From the NCBI GenBank assembly GCA_948567375.1, contig OX419756.1, positions 73,112,333-73,176,332 of the forward strand: a stretch of 64,000 nt of DNA. Reading direction: 5' to 3'. The first letter of the stretch is position 1. Every line of letters begins with the position of its first letter. The position numbers and the translations under genes were made by a program. Below, in pieces: positions 55,991 through 64,000 of this stretch. This DNA comes from Lunularia cruciata. Lineage: Eukaryota; Streptophyta; Marchantiopsida; Lunulariales; Lunulariaceae. The notes under the pieces were generated by a model, which was given only the letters and a program-made list of their open reading frames with translations, did no database searches and was not told where the DNA came from.

Positions 55991-58799
55991 AATTTAAACT
56001 TCAAATTGTCTTTGGAGAAGATCTAACATATTCCCTTACATGTGTAAAATGTCTAATTACCCTGAACATTATTAGGATAAGATAAGGTCAAAAGTTAGAA
56101 TTAGCAATGTATAATGTAGATGCAAACATAAGCTCTATGTGGATTTCTACGAGAAGATCCCTTTCGGGTTGAGCCAAAGAAAGAAAGTATTTAAGCCTTA
56201 AGCCCAATGTTAATTAAGTTCACTTTTTTGTAATCAAGGCTTAGAAAAAATACTTGCAAGTTCTTTGATTGCATTTGAGTATCAATTTTATGTCTTTGTG
56301 AGTAGTGGCAAGGAATTTTGTAGCATGGATACATGTGCTTGAGTGTAGCAAAAACATTCATAGCTGTATGGGGTGTGTGATCCGTGGGGTTTTAAACGGG
56401 CAAAGCAATGCATTGAAGGATTAGAGCTGAGCTCAAATGTGTTAATTGTCAGTCATACTCTTTGGTATACTTTTAGTACATGAAATAAAAAGCTTTAAAT
56501 AGCCAAAATATTTTCAATGATTATTCTTCTAAACCAATTGCATTATATTTTTACTTCTATTATTCAACAATCTATGTTTTTGCCAAGAAGTCATTATCAT
56601 TAAAAAATCATCTTTGGCCTTCAAAATTGGTGAAGGAGTCATTATCATCAAGTAAGATTATATTTGATGAAAAATTAATTTTTTCTTATGGTCAAGATAT
56701 AATTAATATAAGAATATAACACTGATATTGGATGATAAAAATTAAATATGAGTCTTCAACTGTCATAATTTTTGTCAAGGAATTTCTTATCCTTCACTCT
56801 TTTAGAATATATAATATGTTTGTGTTTAATATCTCAAATCTCAGTTAGAATTATAATATTCTTCACCTTAAGTCTCCATGTAGACTTCATTCACAATGAG
56901 TGCATTATGGCATTTTTTTATCTCAGGTGTATTTTTGGATAATAGATGTATTAAATGTTTATGCTTATGAATTGCTATAGATTATGTAGATACAGATATA
57001 TATTGGTTAATATCAAGGGACTTCTTGTAATGACTAGGTGTTATTAAAAATTGTACTTATGAATTGCTATAGATAACATTTATAGTGGTTAATTTCAAGG
57101 AAATTCTTATAATGATTTGGTATCATTCAATGATTTGTAATAATGTGATAAGAATGGGTCAGTCCTATGAGGATACAAGTTGATTGGGTAAAAATGAGAT
57201 AAAGCAGAACAAAAAGGACATTCTATTGTTGTGTATTTAACCTCTTGGGCAAAGTCATTCCAAAAAAGAATGTAATATCATCACCCTAGCACACTACAAA
57301 AAGATAAAATCACAAGTAATAAAATTCATCATAAATTTAATCCAAAAGATTCTTAAATGTGATGGTTCATTTATAATGAAGGTCACTTCAACTCACAGTT
57401 CCTTTACCTTCCTCTTTGGCACAAATGGCCTCCAAGTCTTACAAGTAATATTTCTAGAATGCACATACAAAGATGGAGTAAGGTCATCCATGGATCCAAT
57501 TTGTGACTACTACGACCATGAAGTAGCATTCTATCCATTCCAAAAGACAAAGACATCACACGAGTCACAACCAAAGCATGCCACTTATTCTATAGTTTCA
57601 TGTTACTATATGATACTCAAGGCATTCAATAGTCTATCATCGTATTGAACTTGATCTCTATAGAGCACCTAGAGATGGACACTCTAATCCCACACAAATA
57701 ATTCCTTTCACTCAAGTGCTTTGGCCCCTCACTCAAGATTCTTCATTCTACTCAAGTAAGCAAACAAGTAAAAAATCATACAAACAAGGCATTTACTAAT
57801 ACACATACACAAACTAGATTATCTTGAGGGTATAAATGTCACTTACTATAATAAGTAAGCATAAAAGAACCTGGTGGACATCAAGCCTAAGCTTTTTATA
57901 CATTTCATTCTTAGTCACCAAAGAAATCAAGTGGTAAAATGTACTAGAAATCTTCTAATTACATCTGAGGCACTCAATGCTAATCACATCTTATCTACGT
58001 ATCTTAACCTAATCTAGATCTTAAGTAGGTATGGACCTTGTGGTATGGACATCTTAGCCTCTTGACTTGTTGTCTATTTTGATTATGTTAGGTGACATGC
58101 TAACACAAGATCTCCATATCGTAGTGTAACTAGTTATGTCCAAAATACGTATGGATATGAAGAGCCTTGTGCTACAACTACAAAAAAATGCATCTTAACT
58201 ACAAAGTAGGCCATAGTCGTTCTATACAAAGGTAATTGGTACTTGGTTTGTATGAAGTCCTCTGAAATTCAAGGCATACAAGTGTTAATCTTGTCTTCTT
58301 TGAAGTTTTTACTTTTATACTTCATGAGCTAGTGGCACCTACAACAAACTACCATGTCCTTTACATAGTTGGATGTGCTCTAAGAATTCCTTTCTATAGC
58401 CTTCAAAGGCTTGTAAAAAATTGGTTGTGGAGTGTGCTTGTAGTTTGATTTCCAATACCGTGAGTTGGTCATTCATATACACCTTCCTTTCCAGTGAATT
58501 AATTTGTATCTTGAGATCCTTCAGCTTCTTACTTTGTGGGTTTTTGGTTGCAGTTTATTCAAATTTTTCAAGGAGTTGGGTGACTATGTGCCTTATAGTT
58601 GCAAGTAACTCCATCCATTTGTTCTCCTAGTTTTATCATTCACTTTGGAGCTCTACACTCACTTTGTCACAAAACCTTATCTTCAGCTCATTTTCTTTCT
58701 CTTGTTGTCACTTTAGACTCATAGTGAGCTCCTCGATACAAAAGTCTATAATTCCCTTCAGATTCTTGTAGTGGGATTCTACAGCAGAGATCTTCACAT

Positions 58800-60545
58800 T
58801 GGCCTCCTCCATCTCTGTTCATAATGATGTCTCCTCTTTATCATGTGCCCATATTGGTCTTTGTGTTGGGCTTGTTGTTTGGAACCCTATTGTTGAGGGT
58901 TAGAAATTTGCTTGCAACCATCATAGGACTACCTTGTATTGCTCTTGTCTTGCCAATGATTCTTTCTAAAATTTATCCAACATATGATCTTTTTCTTTGC
59001 AATCCTTTACTTCCTTCTTGAGCTCTTGCTTGATTTGATCAAGCTCACTATGATCTTTTGCCTTTGTTTGGGCAAGCTTATGCAAGTGTCATACAAGTTT
59101 TATTGGGTCATTAATACTAAGACCTAGTTCATGGTAGAATGTCACAAAATCCTTGAGCGCCTCCATCATTGGCATAACCATATTTATAATTTATAAGGCC
59201 ATTAGCCATGAGTGAGAGTTTCTTTCACATTTCATACATCATAAGATGTCATCCATTGTCCTTGTGTTCTTTGTATGCTCTTTTTTTGGTGGCTAATGAT
59301 CCAGAGGTTGATCTTTATGATCTTTCTCCTTCTCTTTGTTTGTTGTAGCCATATCATCAACCTTCTTTGCATTTTACCCGTTGTATATTCTTCTTCTTGT
59401 GGACTCTTCCTCCTTTGTCTTGAGAGCTTTTGTTGCCATGGGTGATGCTTTACCCAAACAGAATTTGTGCTCAGCTTGCCTTGTTAAAACAACCCAACCT
59501 CATTGTTATCAGCACCTAGGATAAGGTTAAGAATGTTGAATGCCTTCTTTGACCCTTTCTTTGGTTCCAAACAAGGAACTTCAACAAAGATTATGGTTTG
59601 TGTTTGTTGAAAATTTCTTTAGTTTGGAAATAAGGATCTCCTCATCTTCTTCCAATATCATTTTCCATGCGTCTAGAGCCTTCATCACTTCCTTGCCTTC
59701 ATTGGCCATCTAGAATGATTGTGCTTTATTGTTCAGATCTCCAACATTCACCTCATCTCCAACCACAGGCAATAAAATATGAGCAAAAAGTTTGCCACTC
59801 TCCAATCCCTCATTGTGTCCCAAACAGACCTTCTTTTGTTCAAATGCAGTGCATGAACTTGAGTTTCTTGATTTGTCCATAACTTCATTGTTGTACTCAT
59901 TTTCTCCTTGGCTTCCACATTCTCTTGCAGATACATCTATTCTATGGGAAATTCATTTCTACTTCTTGGAAGCCTGAATTTTGGGTCACATTGCTTGCAC
60001 CTTCTTACAAGCATTCATCATATTGTAGTACTCATGTACTAATATCCATTTATTTGTATGATCATACCCCTTTGTTTGCCTCATGGTATTTTATTATTCC
60101 CTTACATAGGTATGGATGCTCATTGAAATATGTTGGATGGTGGAAGTGGTCAGGGTAGTTTGCCTTATCTTCTTCCATAAGAAGACTCATTCTTATGTAG
60201 AAATGCAAAACAAATTGGATTGAGATCATAGCTCCTCCTTTGGTCATGTTTTCCAACAACTTGCTCACACGTTCTTGAAACTTTTTGCCAAGCTTATATA
60301 TTTCTGTTCATGTAGACGTTGGAAGAAAATTGCTTGGTTCAAGTTTATGTATGCTTTTCTTTTCTACCTGAAGAGTTTCATGTTTTTCTTTTGTGATGAT
60401 GTCTTAGGCAAGATCTTTGAGGTCATCAATTTGGTATTTGTTTGTTGATTTTCCAACAAAAAATGAGTCTTCAATTCTGGCTTTGAGACTCTCACTTAGA
60501 CTACCACACGGACTGGCTATGTAAATTTGACCAAATGGAGTGCAC
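58800..60545 (-). pseudogene. Decayed coding relic with coiled coil
   Basis: The minus strand from 60,545 reads as protein with only a few stops for ~160 codons, including SKLLENMTKGGAMISIQF and MEEDKANYPDHFHHPTYFN. Much further down, near 59,090-58,970, comes a charged coiled-coil stretch (ELDQIKQELKKEVKDCKEK). Stops are frequent between. Codon-like composition suggests a dead gene or the gag-like gene of an unclassified mobile element. I do not recognise the family. Confidence 0.4.
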
Positions 60546-61439
60546 TCATGTGTCAACACTTGTTGCTAGTGGTCTTCTATCTACAAGACAATATTTCCTC
60601 TCAAGGTTTTATCACTAACATGGGTATTAATGAGGATTACTTCTGTAGGGATATGTCTAAGAGACTCATTGATTGTAGATTGCTGCATATTTTTTATTTC
60701 TTTTATAATTAGAGAAATGTTAAATAAACATACCAATCTTAGAACAACAGTACAGGAATAATTATGTTGATAACTTGATTTTGTGGGTATGTTGAACTGT
60801 TGTTGCACGGTTCCCTGGATGCCTTCCGGTGTAGGAAAGTATAGTGGAAGACATTTCTTGTGTTTGGATGTTTGGTGACCTGTGACACTTGAATCAATCC
60901 AACTACAAGGCACGATAAACATTTGTAGTCTTTGTCCACAAATAGGACACAACCTTGTAACATATACACAAAACCAAGCCAAAATAATATTTAATATAAG
61001 TATTAATATATTTATTTAAGGAAATTTGCGTATGTATTTAATATTTCTCTCCAATTATTTTCTTCCCGTCTTTACTATAATGTGCCCCCTTAATTTTATG
61101 TGTAAAATATGATCAATTCTTAATTTGTAATCCTGTACTGGGATCAACTGCTGTTCAGTACTGTAAAAATGTGTTGAAAGTAGAGACAAACAAATTTTCA
61201 ACTTCATAAGAATTTTAGGCAAAGTAGGCAACGTTAAATTCAAGTTGTTCGAGATCAACTAAGTCTCAACGCTAAACTCAAGTTGTTCCGGGTCTTGGCT
61301 TCTAACATTCATCTGGTGTTAGTTGCAACTCATATATGATGTTTTGGTTTAGTTTCCAGTACTTAGGCCAAAGTCCCGTTCAAGATTTCTTCACAGCCCC
61401 GACAAGTTAATGCATTCCAACTCTATTCATAGTCTGATT

Positions 61440-61533
61440 GTTACATGCATATGGTGCGCAACTCAGACATAATTAACATTATCTTTGTTACATGCATATG
61501 GTGCGCAACTCAGACATAATTAACATTATCTTT
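61440..61533 (+). repeat. 47-bp tandem duplication, exact
   Basis: Two units starting GTTACATGCATATGGTGCGC are identical. Confidence 0.92.
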
Positions 61534-61711
61534 GCTGCGAACACATTCAGCACACTATTCATCTCGATAGACGTACCTACGCAGCCATCAGATTTCAAAA
61601 TAGCATGCTTTACAGACGATACTAAAGTTAACAGTCGCCCTCTTATGCCAAAATTATGTTATTCCGAAGAGACTCAACTGCAGGTCACCATGCACAACCT
61701 TGTAGGGTACA

Positions 61712-61848
61712 CGTAGTTTCCACTTTTAGTTAACATGTAGGTCAGGTTATGGATTCTACAGCATTGCAATGATCAATCTCCGTAGTTTCCACTTTTAGTT
61801 AACATGTAGGTCAGGTTATGGATTCTACAGCATTGCAATGATCAATCG
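61712..61848 (+). repeat. 69-bp tandem duplication, near exact
   Basis: Units begin CGTAGTTTCCACTTTTAG at 61712 and 61781. They are identical to the end except for the last few bases. Confidence 0.92.
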
Positions 61849-61859
61849 TCGTCGATAGC

Positions 61860-62330
61860 TACCCATGATGCAATTAGAGACATAGTGTTTGCTATGGCAC
61901 GAGAAAGTGGATACTTGGCTTGGAGGGAGCGTTCGTATGCGTTGCAGATGACACGTGTCAGGGTAGACTTATATTTGGTCCGAGATGATCAGGTGATAGT
62001 AGTGGATGTCGTGGTCACGGACCCTACGCGGGATACCATTTCGGAGGGAGTGATTACCCATCCCCCTGGATGAGCGGCGAGTGCAACAGCAGGTCGCAAG
62101 GTCTCCAAGTATAGGGGCATGCAGCGAGGTCACCTCTTTGTTCCTCTAGCCTTGGAGTTATATTGAGCGATGGACACGACATTTGACACATTTGTCAGGG
62201 AGTGCGCGAGAGCTTATCATGTTAGGCGTCAGGGGTACCCCTCTCACTCTCATACTTTGTAGCATATTTTAGACAGCGTGTGTCCATTGCTTTACAGAGG
62301 GTAGTGGCTGGTGCAATCCATAAGAAAGCA
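61860..62330 (+). pseudogene. Relic of an RT-associated nuclease-like domain
   Basis: The frame from 61885 reads TRVRVDLYLVRDDQVIVVDVVVTDP, then (after a TGA near 62,071) KVSKYRGMQRGHLFVPLALE and TFDTFVRECARAYHVRR. The pattern of Asp in RxDL, Asp in VVDVxVxDP, a KY and FxPLAxE matches a PD-(D/E)XK-like domain often found C-terminal to reverse transcriptases of non-LTR-type elements in plants and protists. No RT is seen upstream. It is GC-richer than its surroundings, as expected for a late insertion. Confidence 0.4.
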
Positions 62331-62439
62331 ATCACATTAGGTGATGTTTCTTCGGATGTTCCAATTGTGTGTAGACAGTACGACTTGCATAGCTCGGATA
62401 TCTTAGGTGCGATAGTGCAGATTTCTCATACAGACTCTA

Positions 62440-62540
62440 TTGGGGCTTAGCCCCATGTTACCTTTTTTGTCTCTCACTTGTACGGCTTGATGGGGTCTTC
62501 CCCTCCTTCATTTTTCCTACACGGTGGCCTTTTTCTTCTT
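62440..62540 (+). repeat. Dispersed GGGGTCTTCCC repeat, copy 5
   Basis: TTGGGGCTTAGCCCCATG, CTTGTACGGCTTGATGGGG, TCTTCCCCTCCTTC and CTACACGGTGGCC occur in order. It is the most complete copy in the window and directly follows the nuclease-like relic. Confidence 0.65.
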
Positions 62541-63099
62541 CTTTTTTTGATAGTGTTTAAGAACTATACATCACATAAACATAGTGATGATTTTCATCTA
62601 GTGAGTCTCTTGAGAGCTGCATCTCATAAACGGTTTCTTAGTGTTGAAGCCTACTAATCAACCCCAAGTTTCTTTCAAGGCTCTTTTGATTTCTATACTA
62701 TATTGATAACGTTATAATGTAAGGGAATGATTGCGCAAGTTTACGATCCATTATGAATGGACTTATCAGGATCGAAACAATTTGGCAATACGCTAAATAT
62801 TCACTGGTAGTATCTTGATACCCGAGAAGCATTGGATTTATTGTAGACAGCTGGAACTCGTTTCATTCGAAGTTTAGGCCTAAGTCTGAATCCTAGTTGT
62901 CCACTTTGGCTGATTCTCCTAAAATTTAGAGGAGGCGTTGCAACTTTGAGCAGTAGTACTCTCAGATTAGGTGAAGTAGTTCCTCAAATGGACCCGGCAA
63001 TTACGGCGGTCCTGGACCCCGAAACAACTCCAGCCCCGCCACAACTTGGCAAGTTTCCGATTGCAAAATGGCCGGCACTTTGTCACACCAAGATAATTA
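62541..63099. other. Region 5'-flanking the NLR relic
   Basis: No gene is called. The minus strand near 62,930-63,060 may contain further LRR-derived sequence, too decayed to assign. Confidence 0.35.
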
Positions 63100-64000
63100 T
63101 TACAGGATTTGCAAAATTGATTTACCTCCACCCATGAGTAAGTCTAACCTCCGCGGGATCAAGCGGAAGAGTGGATTGTGGAGAAGTTGCTCGAATGATT
63201 CCGGCAATGATTGCAATTTCTCACACCAACATAGATCTAGCAGTTCCAAGTTGGCTAAGTTTCCATAATTTCCAAAACTGCTGGGAAGGGTTGCAATTCT
63301 GAACACCCTAGCATGTTCAGTTTCTTCAGGCGAAGAAGATTTTATTCAAATTAATTCAGATTAAGGAAACATCCTGATATAACTGATACATTGGGAAAAA
63401 TGAATTGCTGAAGGAAACGGAAGAGTTTGTGAAGGAAACAGGAAATACCTTGTAGTTACCATCCAGTGGATTGCGCTCAACTATTCTACCTTTCTCCAGT
63501 GCAATTCTGATGCCCAAAGTTCCAAGATGCTCGTGCATTCGAGGCTCAAACTCACCGTCCTGTTTATCGATCTTTCCACTATATACAAGAGATCTGTCTA
63601 TTAAGACTTGCCACCTGTTGTGTGCGTAGCCGTACGTGGATGGCCACGCCGTCATTACCTATTCAGAGCTGAACCACTTAAACTTCCTCCAATATTGCGG
63701 TCGACTCGTGTCAGAATACTGATTCTCAACGCGTCGTGTAGATATAGTCGCCGCATCAAGAAACATTTCCAACTCCTGTGTTCCACGATTGTCGATTATT
63801 ATTAGCTTACCCCATACTTGCTCCTCCAGACCACTCAACCTTTTTGAGTCTACTGCTTGCAGAGCTTTGGGAATTTCTTCCCACATCCATTTGTCAGTTT
63901 TCCCTCTCAGTAACCTTCCTATCACCTCTAGGGTCAGGGGCAACCCTGCACATCCTGCCGCAATTTCCACTACTATCTCCTCCAACTCAATTGGAGGTTC
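63100..64000 (-). pseudogene. NB-ARC/LRR resistance protein (NLR) gene or relic, 3' part
   Basis: The minus strand enters from beyond the window end in the NB-ARC domain: EEIVVEIAAGCAGLPLTLEV carries the GLPL motif. GKTDKWMWEEIPKAL follows, then the ARC2-like segment ELEMFLDAATIST. A TAG at 63659-63661 interrupts, but the same frame continues to MHEHLGTLGIRIALEKG, the MHD-region motif. A possible splice donor (CTACAAGGTATTT) ends this exon near 63,448. A leucine-rich part follows at 63,330-63,100 (LPSSFGNYGNLANLELLDL, then CEKLQSLPESFEQL) with at least one frameshift. NLRs are intracellular immune receptors. The MHEHL form and LRR style recall bryophyte NLRs. Most likely a pseudogene. Confidence 0.65.

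Larger units (their letters stand above)
52377..58799. other. AT-rich intergenic region
   Basis: No gene is supported over this 6.4 kb. It holds a perfect 32-bp palindrome, dispersed and tandem repeats listed separately, and short unrelated frames. A fragment near 52,864-52,895 (minus) resembles the GGGGTTAGCCCCAT half of the dispersed repeat. Confidence 0.5.

Overview
The window looks like nuclear DNA of a land plant. It carries two plastid-targeted gene families (a PAP/fibrillin-type protein and a two-helix light-harvesting-like protein), an NB-ARC/LRR resistance-gene relic, F-box relics and nested Ty3/gypsy elements. Compact genes (one uninterrupted, one with a single 226-bp intron) and an NLR whose MHD-region motif resembles bryophyte NLRs suggest a bryophyte, probably a moss. 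That placement is an inference.

Positions 1 to about 34,460 are nested Ty3/gypsy retrotransposons of two families. Family 1 has three copies: B (minus, 4159-8632), E (plus, 9674-24129) and D (plus, 24130-33824). Its order, best read in D, is LTR, PBS, gag with two zinc knuckles, aspartic protease, a C5 cytosine DNA methyltransferase (DNMT) domain, reverse transcriptase, RNase H, integrase, a PHD finger, PPT and LTR. The DNMT keeps recognisable motifs I, IV (Pro-Cys-Gln), VI (ENV), VIII and IX/X in canonical order and most resembles DNMT3. The PHD finger sits where chromoviruses carry a chromodomain. The element therefore combines a possible DNA-methylation writer with a possible histone-tail reader. 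This is the main discovery. All copies are decayed, often at CAG codons that became TAG or TAA.

Family 2 is an ordinary chromovirus (protease, RT, RNase H, integrase, chromodomain) with 0.7-0.8 kb LTRs. Its four insertions (A, C, and solo LTRs F and G) all lie inside family 1 copies. C and F have clear 5-bp target-site duplications. E and D share one LTR. Behind D the LTR is reiterated as truncated units.

From 34,460 to 64,000 the sequence is gene-poor. It holds an 82-bp-arm hairpin, a plastid-style stem-loop, the fibrillin gene (37147-38127, plus), the light-harvesting-like gene (41240-42263, minus), long AT-rich intergenic DNA, two related F-box relics (minus), a perfect 32-bp palindrome, several tandem duplications, a dispersed repeat family, a decayed coiled-coil coding relic, an RT-associated nuclease-like relic and an NLR relic running off the right edge (minus). 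No rRNA, convincing tRNA gene or CRISPR array was seen.
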